NCBI GenBank assembly: GCA_023014335.1
Contig: JAECYW010000001.1
Span: 3,844,001-3,908,000, forward strand
Source of the DNA: Galerina marginata
Taxonomy: Eukaryota > Basidiomycota > Agaricomycetes > Agaricales > Galerinaceae
DNA: 64,000 nt
Reading direction: 5' to 3'
Under the pieces are notes generated by a model. The model did no database searches, had not been told where the DNA came from, and worked only from the letters and a program-made list of their open reading frames with translations. Shown in pieces: positions 11,332 to 23,099 of this stretch; position 1 is the stretch's first letter; each line of letters starts with the position of its first letter. The position numbers and the translations under genes are program-made.

Positions 11332-12451
11332 ATGCCTGGCCTGAACCCAAACGAAGCCTATTTCCTTGGTACGGTGCTGGAAGGATATATTTATGGTAAT
11401 TCCATGGGGTAACCTATTTAATTTATACTGATCTGCCATTTATGAATACCTTCCAGGCATTTATTGTGTCGTTTTCTCCCAATATTTCGAACTCAAACAT
11501 CTCACAAAAGAGAAATACGATCATAAATATGAAGAATGTGCACTTGCGACCCTGTTCACCTTGTCTACTCTCTATTTTGTGCTCGACATGACAGCCAACT
11601 TTTGTCTGGTGGTAAGCCTCGTTTTCGAAACTTGTTTGCTCACTCCTCAACCAGACTTAGTTTCAGCATAACAAATCACTGACGTGGTATCTTGATATCG
11701 TGATAAGTGCTCTATACGCCTCTATTGTCCTTTACTCTCAAGGTGTCCTGGTATGTCTTTAAATTAGTCGAGATTGTTGGTATGTTCAGATGCAAGGCTC
11801 TAACGAAAGGTCCATTTGTGTTGGGAAACTTGTTGGCGCCGTTGGCGAATACCACTCGTAATCGGCCTGTCTATGCTGGCAGTAACAGCGTTCAGTGAGT
11901 GCATTGAAGAGCCGCACAATTTTCAAACTAATATGAATAAAGCAATGGCGTTGTTGGCCGAGGCCTCGAAGTTCCCAATTCTCAAAGAAGGAGACGAAAA
12001 ATTCGCCAGTTGGTTTTTCCCGACCGCGGCAACTTGTTTCTCCGTCTCCTTGTTTGTTGACGTAATAATCAGCGCTATTCTTCTCTTCACGCGTATTTCA
12101 AGGAACGGAATCTCCTCACCCCCATGCATTACTGCACGTCGGGAGCGGATAATTGCTCTTCGTGACCTTATATACGCAATGATTGGGTCTGGAGTGCTTA
12201 ATGTTATTGCCCAATTAGCTTGGGTGATCTCCTTCGGACTTCAAACAACGTCCTTTAATTTATTGAGTAGTCCGGCTACTGTCATTTATGTAAGTCCTCT
12301 TCCTCAAGTACCACACTTTATCTGAATCCTCATCTGTAAACAGGGGATAACACCAACAGCAATAGTGATGAGAAGAATGCATGTTATCCATCAAGAAGAG
12401 CGAAGTCAAATTGTTGATAGCGAGATGGGCCACTTGCTACGTGATATCTAG
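11332..12451 (+). CDS. Seven-transmembrane family protein of unknown function (paralogue C)
   Basis: The model has five exons: 11332-11395, 11457-11611, 11667-11750, 11810-12289 and 12344-12451. The CDS is 297 codons including the stop (296 aa). It is a diverged relative of the genes at 2565-3795 and 6559-7792: the start reads YFLGTVLEGYIYG and exon 3 ends SQGVL, as in the others. The loop before the fourth exon carries CWETCWRRW, and GITPTAIVMRRM closes the last membrane segment. All four introns match the positions and phases of the paralogues. Intron 3 has a clean branch-point string (ctctaac) just before its acceptor. The optional intron suspected in the other two genes has no counterpart here. 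The orientation is opposite to theirs. The function is unknown. Confidence 0.85.
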
Positions 12452-12694
12452 AATGTAATGACTAGTAAGGCGGAGTATTACTCGACCTCAAATAAATTTG
12501 CGGCGAGTTAACCGTAAACTCAAAATCAATACTAAACATCCTAGTGACAAAACCCGACCTAACACGACTGGAAAACACTTTTGCGCTAGAGCTGAAATTT
12601 CCGCTGCACCGCTCCGGTTCAGGCGTTCAGCGAACTACTAATCATAGTCGAAAGGCTTACCTGTCCAAGCTGTTCGATCGTACGAGGTATAGCT

Positions 12695-13032
12695 CTAATA
12701 GCTTTGGAAATCCATTCTGAGGTGCGCAGTCAAGGCAAGGAAGCCCGTGAAAGGTAATCTAGTAATTACCTGGGATTATCTGGGTCTTTGGAAATGTATC
12801 CTCCGTTGATAGGATCTACACGAGGTAGTGACGATAGGTCTTTTACTTCATATCGCCGTAATTCTTGCGTCAAAGTTAATGAATAGCGGATATTGGCTGC
12901 CGCTAGCAAGAGATTTACGATGCCGAGACAGAGGAAGAGGAGAAAAATCTTCGTGCTGAGGAATACACCGCCCGATTGCTGACTATCGCTGGGTTTGTTC
13001 CCGCTGGGTACCCGTTGGTATTTGTGATCCAT
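12695..13032 (-). CDS. Short UstYa-like membrane-anchor protein (N-terminal part only)
   Basis: The ATG at 13032 opens a polar start, then a single membrane segment (FLLFLCLGIVNLLLAAANIRY) and a juxtamembrane stretch ending LPRVDPINGG. This is the layout of the N-terminus of UstYa/DUF3328 proteins. Exon 1 is 12770-13032; splicing to 12695-12716 adds seven residues and a stop, for 94 aa. No HxxHC motif occurs between here and the end of the neighbouring gene at 12451, so the catalytic part is absent. It is divergent from the UstYa-like gene at 13369. It may be a truncated family member or a different small membrane protein. Confidence 0.45.
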
Positions 13033-13368
13033 GAATGCCTGTGCAAGAGGAGCGTTCTAAACCTGTGGTACTTATTCGACCGGCCTAGGTCTTTTTAAAA
13101 CAATATAAGATCTAAGTTTTTAGATCGTCGCGATTCTGCGGAGAGTCAGGAGAATCACGGTACAAATTGATTTGGCCACCAACCAGATCCGAGATCCTAT
13201 CTGATATATTGCTCTGCGCTCACGCTGACTATCAAAATTATAATTGAAAAGAAAGTCTTCGAAACAGATAACACCCTGAGATCTCGTAGATCTCGTACAA
13301 ACTACTACAAAGAAATTCAATCCAGAAGTCGTACACATAGCCCTCTGCTGCGAAATTTATCCTGCAAT
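13033..13368. promoter_or_regulatory. Shared divergent intergenic region
   Basis: These 336 bp separate two UstYa-like genes read outward. No strong TATA box or known operator is visible. Co-regulation is an inference from the head-to-head arrangement only. Confidence 0.3.
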
Positions 13369-14015
13369 ATGCCCCATCACCCCTCCAGAGCTCTTATTTT
13401 CGTAACATTAGGCGTCCTGATTACGGCGCCAATCTTATGGGGAACAAGTCTGGTTCTGGTGCTTCAGACTTTGCACAGACCAGCTAGGAATGCTCGAGGC
13501 TATGGTAAGTATAGGAAATTGACTTTAAATATTCACATATATCCATAATTTATCACTCAGGCTCGACTACCGACAAGCAGGAATTCCATTGGAACGCATC
13601 GGAAGTTGCATTAGAATTTCGGAACGACCTGTTCCACATCAACTCAGAAGATGAATGGGCGTCGCTCATCCCCAAAGTTCTTCGACCACGACAATCGGAG
13701 GAGTACTTAATATCTATGCACCAGCAGCTCCACTGCCTCAACCTCGTCCGTATTGCATATCTTCACTTCCATGCCCCACTACCGAATATGTCACTTCAAA
13801 GCTTCGATGGAGTCGATATGTGCATAGAGCAACTTCGACAACACATATTATGCCATGGCGACATTACCCTCGAGCCTACCACTCTTCAAAAGCAACCAGA
13901 CGGGTCGATGGTTCCTTTGACAACGGGAAAAAATGTCATTCATCGCTGCAGGGATTGGCAAAAGTTAGAATCATTACTGGAACATGCTGAGGAAGGAGAT
14001 GTCATTAAAACGTAG
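13369..14015 (+). CDS. UstYa/DUF3328-like protein with degenerate HxxHC motifs
   Basis: Exons 13369-13504 and 13561-14015 give 197 codons including the stop (196 aa). Residues about 8-32 form one membrane segment, after which the body follows the family plan. Where family members have HQLHC, this protein reads H99-Q-Q-L-H103-C104, so the first His is shifted by one. Where the second HxxHC should be it reads G129-V-D-M-C133, so both His residues are lost; CIEQLRQHILCHGD then follows as usual. The C-terminal HRCRDW is also typical. UstYa-type enzymes catalyse oxidative modification or cyclisation in fungal peptide and other natural-product pathways, and the two HxxHC motifs are thought to be the active site. 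This copy may therefore be inactive or altered. The 136-nt first exon equals that of the neighbour at 14668. Confidence 0.8.
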
Positions 14016-14667
14016 TCCTAAGTTGGTCACTCCTCGAGCTCTTTATGCGCACGTCGTTGTAAATTTGTACCGTACCAGCGGATGAGGTTTTTTCTGAATA
14101 AAACTAGCAACGGGTGTCTGCACTATCGATTTGGCCGTCCTTATCGCTCACACGAGGGCAAGAGAACTTTCACATTTCCCGAACGTGATGCTACTTCGGA
14201 CGGGTGTAATGATGAGAATTTGAAGAGCCATTTATTGTGTGGAGTAGAGACGTGGAGCTCCGTCTTCGTTGCTCGATCCAAGTGGTTCATCATCATAATG
14301 ATTTTTTCTTCTTACCCCACCCCAGAGGCTACCCTATTAAAGCATCACACCTTGTAGTAGTTGCGTTGCGATCATCTCGCAGTTTTTCTCGTGGGAGGCG
14401 GTGGGATTATTTTATCGGGTTCGCATGCCTTTCAATTTGGCAAACTGTCTGAGGGTAAAAGAAGATCGAAGCCTTGGCAATGGTAGAAGATTAAAATATA
14501 GCTCACAATGGGTTCTCACGAAAAACATCAGCGCTCGACAGCAGGAATAGCTGACACGAATCGTCTCGGAGATTTGCGTCTATGAGGAGGTTGGATTTCG
14601 GAGAAATATGGCAGACAATTTATACATGAATACTTATAGGACGATTCTTGACTACTAACAAAGAGCC
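14016..14667. other. Intergenic between the UstYa-like genes
   Basis: No gene is supported. The interval holds the 3' flank of the first gene and the promoter of the second. No TATA box is obvious near 14600-14667, and the short open frames at 14082-14452 lack any signature. Confidence 0.4.
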
Positions 14668-15370
14668 ATGAAGTGTGCTTACTTAACAGCAAAGATTACA
14701 CTGGTTCTTTCGTCGGCTATTCTGCTGGCAAACGCCATCTTAATTTTATACCAACAACGCGTCCTCGCAAACTTAACAGCTCAGGATTTCCGAGGAACCA
14801 ACAGTGAGTGGACGGCACTATTTTTTGGTGGTTGGGTTCGAAATCTGAAATAGAAAGTTCCGTTTAGGTGACGACCCAAGACTTCAGAAACTTCCAGGAA
14901 GATTCTTGGATGTTTCCATGGTCGTAAAGCAGAATAAGCAGTACTCACTTGTTGACGATGAAGAATGGGCGAAAAATCTACCCGGAAAACGTGGATTTGT
15001 TAGATTAGGCCCTAAAGGACGGAGCTTCGCTCCTTCGCTCTACCACCAACTCCATTGCGTAAACGCCCTTCGCTTTTCATACACCGTCGCCAGAGACGGC
15101 CTCCTGACAGACCCAGATGCTCTGAAACGTAAAATCCCTCACGATAACCATTGCTTTCAATTTCTCCGGCAAAGCATCCTTTGCAGAGCCGATAACTCCC
15201 TGGTGCCAACTGGAAGAAGCAACGTCTCGTTAGCTCTAGCCGGATTTGGAGTCGTACATCGGTGCCGAAATTGGGTCCAGATTCGAGAATTCGTCTTAGA
15301 AAATGGCCTCAAGTGGGATGGAGTCCCATATTTGGTAGAAAACGGCATGACAGAGCCTGAAACTGAGTAG
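14668..15370 (+). CDS. UstYa/DUF3328-family oxidase-like protein
   Basis: Exons 14668-14803 and 14868-15370 (intron 64 nt, GT-AG, phase 1) give 213 codons including the stop (212 aa). One membrane segment spans about residues 8-28, as expected for a type II anchored member. Both family motifs are intact: H105-Q-L-H-C109 (within YHQLHC) and H137-D-N-H-C141, the latter followed by FLRQSILCRAD. HRCRNW lies near the C-terminus. Proteins of this family act in fungal pathways for ribosomal cyclic peptides (ustiloxin-type) and for other metabolites, catalysing oxidation, cyclisation or halogenation. The substrate here is unknown, and I found no precursor-peptide gene with Kex2-spaced core repeats nearby. 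Exon structure matches the gene at 13369, so the pair is probably a tandem duplication. Confidence 0.9.
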
Positions 15371-15799
15371 ACGTGTAAATTTGATGTAAATTGTCGTCGT
15401 ACCTCGGCGATTGTCCTGCGTCTGGGGCGTCGACGGGAAAATAGAAGTCATTCAACCTGAAGCAGTTAAGCCTGAGATAAGCAAAGAGAAAAGAGAAACA
15501 TGGCCTTTCGCCTTCGTGTAATTCGCCATCCATCCTGGCCCTTAGTCCTTTGGCCACATCTTCGGCGTCCTAGGCAAACTAGCGACAATTTTACCTTGGG
15601 TGAGTCAAGGGTGAGTTAAGTCCAACGAAGGATTGTAATAAATCTCCTGAGCGTCTAGAAGTAGATCGACAATTCGAGGGGGTATTCGGGACGGACACTA
15701 GTAATCAGATGCCCGTGCAAATGAATGCACCGAGATGAGGCAATGTCAAGTAAGAGACTAGGAAATTCGCCAGAATACCAGTAAAATCAAACTTCCATT
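15371..15799. other. Intergenic flank of the repeat province
   Basis: No gene is supported after the stop at 15370. Repeat-like sequence begins near 15800. Confidence 0.4.
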
Positions 15800-16980
15800 T
15801 TCAAACCAACTTCACGCACACAAGAAATATTATTCCAAGAATCAACTCGCGGTGGTTTCGTCTACCCTTGGGGTGTGAATGGTATATGACCTTTGAGATT
15901 TACAGCCATTGCGAGATCGTTGAACGAATGATCTTGCGTGCGGATATTTGGCGACTGTGACAGGGAAGATGCTGAGCCCTGCAGAAGTAAGTTTGAAATT
16001 TGGAACATGGGGTGAGCTATAGGGTGACGGAGAAGGAAAGCACACGCAGGACGCCACGAGCTACCAAGGTGGGACTCGCCCAGCTATCAAGGGTAAGAAT
16101 GTTGCAGGCGTAGTGCTCCTGACAACCTTGAATGACATTGCGAGGTTAGGCATAGGTGATTGTCCTGCGTGTGCGGTGTAGATAAGCAAGCAAAAGTGAT
16201 TTAACCCGGAGCAGACAAATTCGAGATAAACTAAGAGATAGGATGATATTTCCTTTCAGACCCACGCAAGAGACCTGTGGTACATTTCACCCGAGAGGTA
16301 TCTGATCGTGAAGGTAAAAACAGTCCGTGTCCGAGTCTGACCATCACTTCTCGGCGAGGTGCTATGTATAGGATCCTGTGTTAAAGTGATGGATATCTGA
16401 CGCGCGCTCGACGCAATAGCCAGGACTGAGAGGACGAAGATTGAACAAGTATCATTATTTTTCGAGATATTGGCGAGCTTAAATGGAGGAAAGACGTCAA
16501 TATCAAGAGTTGGGCCCGGCGCGAGATGGTTTCCGTTCACAGCAACCCATGAAAGACTAAGATCGCCATCAGGCAAGTTACGATTACTCGCCCAAGGCTC
16601 GAAGTCCAGAACTCCGTATAATTGTTGGGCTCACGAATATGGAAAGTGAGACAGGCCTGGGGCGACAGCGGTTCCGATGAGTAAACAATAAGCCAGCCGT
16701 ACAATAGGAAAGTACAGAAAACGGAGCTAGACCTTAAGCTTGAAGAAATGACGGCTTCGATAAACTAGCAGGATTCAACTTGAACGAGGGTACTCGCTAA
16801 GCGTCTGAATAATGCGAATCCACAGTGGCACCACCAGGCTAGAACGACCTTTCGAGGCTGTAAAGTCCTGATGCTTCCTGTGCGAGAGCCTGAGGAGGGA
16901 TGATGGATGGGAGGAGCCAGGATGGCAGATAAGGCGACGCCGGCTCCATTTGTCATCCATCAATCAAACAATCACCAGCG
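15800..16980. repeat. Start of repeat province with CACACGCAGGA elements
   Basis: The best element is 16041-16173: it opens cacacgcagga and closes tcctgcgtgtg. A more decayed one spans about 15813-15942 (cacgcacac ... cttgcgtgcgg). Between the ends lie the recurring internal words actcgcc and ttgcgaggtt. Confidence 0.6.
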
Positions 16981-18640
16981 AATAGGAGGTCCCAAATTCA
17001 AAGGCCGCTTCGGCACTACTCGTGTACTCGTGGCGTTGTCTCACCGAACCAAACGACCTCCTTCACAGTATCCGCACTCGAATTGACGCGCTTCTACAAA
17101 GGATTTGAATTTCTCTATGATACAAAGTCTGCTTAGCCCCTACAACTCAGTTTCGTCGTTTTACAATCTAGCTTTTCGAGTCAGTTCGTCGCGTCGACGG
17201 TTATTCTGAATCTCCCCCTTGCGTAGATCCTATGGGCTTGGTCGGTGTTGATTCTGGTTCTGCACCTTTGTTCAGAAGATCCAGAACTTCTAGAACTCGC
17301 GACTTGTCAATCGTAGCGAAGCGCGGTGGAAGCACCTTGGTTCAGTGGAACAGGGCTCGACGGGGTAAGTAATTATACCGCCTCTCTGTAAGAACTTCGA
17401 ACTCAGAACGTCCTTTGCCTATCACAGTGCTTTTAGCCTTCTCGGCCCTACAGCGGCCATTATTCCTCACGCTCTAGTTCTCGACTGGCTAAATCCCAAT
17501 CAACGGAATGGCAGGTTCTCCATTGCATTAGAACCAACCTCAGTTTCTGAAGAACGCCTCAAATTCGTGCAACTTGGGTTCTACAGAGCTTCGTTTTCCA
17601 TGATAACTCAAATCAATTGGAGATCTCGAGGCGTTTTCGCGGGTCATTTCTGCCGACTTCCATGCTCCTCGTTGCAGGTCCTGCGTGCTACTGCTAAATC
17701 TTTTTATCGCAGAACCAAAACATACATCAATCTCGGCAGTGGAAGAAGTCGTTCAAAGCCTATCCCCGAATCGTACTTGAACCTACACGTGTACTCGAGT
17801 CAGAGCCTGGCCCAATTCTCGAGAATATATGACCTCAAATTCTTTGCGCAGGTAAGCAGAAAAACACGCTTCCTGCACCGTTCCGTTTCACACATTGAAC
17901 CTTCAAGTCCAACATTGTCCTTTCTTTCCCATGTCCCATGTTACTGATGACTGACTAACCGCCGTCGCCGCGTTTGATAGAGTTTCGTCATCCTCTCTGT
18001 AACTGGTACTTCGGTTCTGGATCAGAGCGGTCCAGTGTCCTTTACCTGCTTCGGCGGTACGACAGGAGATTGTAAGCCCTTCATCCCATCGTTCTGCAAA
18101 ATGCTTCTCTTACCACTGTACGTTTCGCTCCCAGCTCGTTTTCAACCGACACAATGGAGATAATCGCCTCTTCAGGTATCGCCTTTAACCCGCATTGGAT
18201 CCAGCTTCAACAGCAATGGCTTCAGGTGCGCGATTTCTCCTCTACAAAATCCTCTGGGTTTCGTTTTACTGAGTCACAAATTATTTAGGCGACTTCAATG
18301 CATTGAACACGCTCACAACTCGAGCTTTATCGCCGGACTTCGAGAACTGTCAGGCTATCCTCAACATAATTAACGGTAATTCAAGTTGCACACTGTAAGC
18401 GAGTTCTTCCCTCCGATTTTCGTTTTTCCTTAATCTTCCCTGTCTTCTAGGGGGGGCTGGGAACGTTGTAGACGCCGAGTTCCACTACACCGTCGATCCG
18501 AACGGCGGGCAGTGTAGTACCACCTTAGACGATGTATGCCAATCGCAACCCCACACCTTTCGATCCAGATAAAGAAATTCGCGTTTTATATCACCGCCAT
18601 GCACACCGGCTGGATAGATCCTGCCTAATCTAAGCTATTA
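16981..18640 (+). other. Gene-like but unresolved segment
   Basis: Several stretches look spliced. 17232-17365 opens with ATG and ends at a GTAAGT donor, but the next exon frame closes quickly. 17981-18075 reads like exon sequence and ends at GTAAGC. Around 18293-18580, two stretches (for example GDFNALNTLTTRALSPDF and NVVDAEFHYTVDPNGGQC) join in frame across a GT-AG intron and reach a TAA. I could not join all parts into one frame and do not recognise a family. It may be a small secreted-protein gene or a broken one. The string aaaggccgcttcgg near 17001 recurs at about 19917 and 20750, so the 5' part is itself repeated. Confidence 0.25.
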
Positions 18641-18749
18641 ATAAATTACTAACCTGCTACAATATACGCCCCAACGTTCCACATGACGAGCAGAACAAGA
18701 GCCCATGAATTCCTCTAGAACGGAATTCGAAGCAGAATAGGACCCACGC

Positions 18750-20860
18750 GCTTTGCCACTTCACACACGCAAGAAGGCATTCACCCGTACCCAACTCGCC
18801 TCATGGTGCCCAAAGAATTTGGGCTGAGGGAGGTATACAACCTCGGACATCATGGCAATTGCGAGTTCTGAGCGAAATAACTTGCGTGTGGATTGTCGGC
18901 ACAGTGGATTCCAGGCAGATGGAAGAGGGCAGTGTGCAAATGACGAGCTCGGATCGCACACGCAGATTTATAAACCCAATACACACTAACCCCCAGCTTC
19001 CAGGTGTCGGCATTGTCCAGGCACCAGGCGTCATGCTTCAGACCACATTGGGTGGCAATGCAGTGGTTGTAGGAGGCCGTCCTGCGTGTAAGCTGCCAAC
19101 GAGGGATTAACTTAGTTTTGCAGGATAGAGGGGCTGTTATCTCGAGATTATTTTGGACAAAGGAGAGCCCTAAGCGCAGCCATATGTCCTCTAATGCACA
19201 CGCAGGATTCAACTGGAACGTCCGCACTGGCCGAGGTGTCAGAAGCCCTGGATACGGGCATGATAACGGCACCCCTACGAGGTTATCTGTACATGAGGCT
19301 GATCCTGCGTGTCTAGTATCGGATAGGGCGTACAGCGTGCTGGTAGAAAAGCATTTGTTCTCAGGTCGGGTATCGATCGGGAGACATGAAATTTTTAGCT
19401 GAGGGTGTACAAGAGGTGCGTGGACGGAACGGATGAAATCAACAACCTATAAGCTATCGATGAGTTGGAATCCAGGATCAAGCCAATGACTCAACGAAAC
19501 AGAGACAGGCTCTGTGCACATCGTACACATTTATCTCGACACGCGCAGGAGCTTGCAATTTGGTTTACTCGCTTCGATGTCTGAGACGGCAATGTGCTGA
19601 ATTTAACGTGGATCGAGAGTATGCATATCTAGACATCCCTGCGAGACCGCGATATGTCGGATCCTGGGTGTAGACGGGTGCAGTGCAATGGTGTGTGCCT
19701 GAGGCCTTGGCCAGGAAGTTGAAGGAGACAGTGTGATCCAGATTGGCAAAGACGAAGAACTTGTCAAGGATATTCAGCCTTTCAGAGAGAGATAACTTGT
19801 ACCAGCACGGTTGGCGCGCGATTGCGGGAGGCAACTTGCATGGGAGTTAGATTATGACGATCGGTGCAGATAGCCAATCGATCAATTGTCCAACGAATGG
19901 GAACTCCCAAATTTAAAGGCCGCTTCGGCATTGCACTCATGATAATCTACACGTCCTGTCTTTGCCTCTGTTTCTGTAATAAACTGCAGTACTCATACTC
20001 GAATTCATAGATGACATCCAAGTGTCATCCCATGAGCTTGTTCGGAGGGTTCGAAGGATACTGTAACCTGGCGGACATGTAACCGTTTAGCTCTTCCTCT
20101 TTCAAGTTTCGCTTAATAACCAAAGCGTTAGTTCCAGTTACAGCCAAATTTCAGGTACAATCGGAAGGCATGTGTTCGTAGCCGAGGGTGTACAAGTGAT
20201 GCGTGGACAGAATGGATGAAACCAACAACCGATAAGCTATCGATGAGTTAGAAGTTGGTTAGAAGCTAAGATCAAGCCAACGTTTCAACGAAACCGAGAT
20301 GAGCTCTGTGCAAGACATATGCAGGTGTAAATTTACCTCAACACACGCAGGGATATGTCACTCGCATTACTCGCCTCGATGTCTGAATCGGCAAGGTGCC
20401 AAATCCAACCTGCCTCCAGGTTACGCACCTTCGAACATCCATGCGAGATAATCGATACGACGGATCCTGCGTGTGGTACAAGGGCGTATGTCTAGACTCT
20501 GAGTCAGTGAGACCTTGAGCTCGAGCAGAGAGGGGGAAGCGATTATTTAAAAGAGACTGCATGTTCCAGATTAGCGGAGACGATTCAGAAGAACGAAGAG
20601 ATTCAGCCTCGTAGAGAGCGTTGCCTAGTACCAGTAGTGTTAGCGTTGAGCACGCTGGGATAGTCAAACCGTACTGGGGGTGTCGGGGTGGGAGTCAACT
20701 TGCAAGGGCCTTGGAAGTTAGATTTATATTATGACGATCGCGAAATTAAAAGGCCGCTTCGGTATTGCGCTCGGGATATCCTCCGTCTCTAATTGACCCC
20801 TATTTTTATTGTACTCATACTCAATTGGTATAGGGGCCCAAATTGCTCACGAGTCACTCT
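18750..20860 (+). repeat. Tandem repeat block with TIR-bounded elements
   Basis: A stretch near 19402-19500 (gggtgtacaagaggtgcgtg ... agctatcgatgagtt) recurs near 20185-20290, and aaaggccgcttcgg near 19917 recurs at 20750, so about 0.8-kb units follow each other. Elements with CACACGCAGGA/TCCTGCGTGTG ends lie at 18764-18890, 18957-19089, 19197-19312 and 20342-20475, with a decayed copy near 19537-19675. No coding sequence is supported. Confidence 0.65.
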
Positions 20861-21229
20861 CTGGAATGCAGAAATTAGGTTTACATTCCTGTTCGAAGGA
20901 TTAGGGAATCGGAGGATAATATAGTTGATCTTGTATCCGCTTCCTTCTCTTCCCCTTTTTGCATCATAATCAGAGCGTTAGCGTTAGTTTCAGTTTTACT
21001 TCGACTAAACCTCAGGCAGGAAAGGAGCTCCAGTACTACTCGATTACCATTTAGCATTGATTAATGATGACAGATCGCCGAGGCAGAGAGCGATTCGTCC
21101 TTCAGAGTGCGTATATTTCAGCAACGATCTTGTTCATTTTTCTTTGGAATAGCCAGCAGCACGATGAGAAGCAGAGTTATGCATAGGAGCCCTAGAGATG
21201 CAGAGGACAAAGCGCACGATGAACCCTAG

Positions 21230-22950
21230 TGCACACGCAGGAGTCTAGCGGCCCTGCATCTAACTCGCCTAGGTGCCAAATCCCGAGTCGCGCAGACGGA
21301 GCAGGGCGGCACTCCGGAAGACGGCCCCCTTGCGAGGTCATATGTGGGTAATCACTGCTCCAGCGCGTGGGTTATCCGATGGCGCGCTGGGTAAAGTAGT
21401 GGCCAGAGACCTCTGCGATGCAGTAATTACGCAAGATAAGGATATACAAATGTAGAAATGAAGCCAGGCAGGCCAGACCAGGCAGAACGGCAGGCGTGAA
21501 AGTGATTCGTTCTGCGAAGTGCATGTAGACTGATTCAGCACTTCTCTTTTACTAGATTTTAGTGGGGCAAGCCGATAGTTATTCTGCGATCCAATCACAT
21601 TCAAGGAGATCTAGAGCAGACCATAGAAGGAGGTATACGATCTTCGTCAATGCACATACGGACTCGCGGATTCATCTTCGAGAGGAAGCTTCAAAAAGAA
21701 TCACACTATCCGAACGTCATGCTAAATGGAGGATGACTTCAGAACACGTGTGAGGTTACCCCGCTGTGCTGGGTCCGCATGTGGTTTTGAGACGAATGAT
21801 AGAACACGTCGCGTACTTCGACAACACACAGAGAGAGAAAGATAGACTGCTGGCGTGAAGATCGAAAGACTTCAAATCGAATTAGACGCCCCAGATCCAG
21901 ATTCAGATCTAGCTGCCACGCAAACCTAGATGTGGCAAGCGCTAAGCAATATTTTTGAGAACCAGGATAATATCGGTCTAGATCGACGAACGCAGGATGG
22001 AGGAATATTGCTGTGCAGGTCTAGGTGTGCGTTGGCAGGGCTCGAGTGAATCACAGGGGTGTAGATCATATCGTAGCAGTGGCGTGTGCATCTTAGAGTA
22101 TTTAGATGGTGAGAGGTGTGCTGCTATTCGTTGTCTGAGGTGATGTATCGTCGGGTAGGGAGGTCCACGAGCTCTAGACTCTTGAAGGGTGATAAATGCC
22201 TAGAGATAGTACGAGGGATGGCGGAACTGGGCCGAAAAGCCAAAATAGTTCACCGCCAGAAAACCCATTAGAGGCACGAAACTAAGAATCGATGCAAAAG
22301 ATGGTGTCCATCATAGAATTAGATCTAAATTCTCAAAGCGCACACGCAGGTGGTCGTAAAAGAATTCTACACTCGCAGTGCTGACAGACTCAGGCGGCAA
22401 TGCAACACGATACGCGTGGTTGTCGTGGCGTCCTTGCGAGTTCGAGCTTCCCTTGATCCTGCGTGTGCGGTAGGCTATGGAACTCGTATTTGGTGATAAG
22501 AGGAAGCGTATGACAGAGGAGATAGGAGATTCCGCAGTGCGATATATCTTCAGTGCACACGCAGGGTAATCGGAGTCTCGAACGCCCAGGAGTCAGATTT
22601 GGAGTCACGCAGGCGACAGACCTGGTGTTCTTGACGGTGGGCGAGGATGATCGCTGATCCTGCGTGTGGTTATCTGATGATGATAATGCGCTACGTAGAA
22701 GCGGGGTCGGTGAGATGTAAGAGTTTATGAAAGAGGCATATGGTTTTGAATGCAGGCCTTCCAAGGTCAAAGAGGGCGGAATGGATGAAGCGATGGAATT
22801 GGGATGGTTGGAGGAAGAAGACTGACTCGGAGCATCTCAGGTTGGATTGGGGTCATGATCGCCGGTAAATTTCGCTCATCTTTCTACCCGATAGCCGAGG
22901 GAATTTTGGGCATGTTCACCATTTGTTGGTATGAACCCAATATGAGCCTC
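21230..22950 (+). repeat. Mosaic repeat unit, plus orientation (partial)
   Basis: This copy carries elements at about 21235-21360 (right end decayed), 22341-22467 and 22556-22668, plus the recurring words found in the other units (aatgcacatacgga, gaggttac..gctg, cgcatgtgg). Around 21890-21930 it preserves the uninterrupted version of the site that is split by the hAT-like insertion at 46872. Confidence 0.65.
22556..22668. repeat. CACACGCAGGA TIR element (well preserved)
   Basis: It opens cacacgcaggg and closes gatcctgcgtgtg. Internally it carries the family words aacgcccaggagtca and a matching gcgaggatgatcg segment. It is 113 bp long. Confidence 0.65.
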
Positions 22951-23099
22951 ATAGACGCTATAACGTTGAGCTGTTAGTCAATTCAAGAATGCGTTTACAG
23001 CCAAGAGCCAAGCTTCAGTTCCGTTTTACGCAGGTGAGTACTAAATTATTACCCACTCTCTTCAATTGACGATGTCAAGCTCCACTAGGATATCCATCC

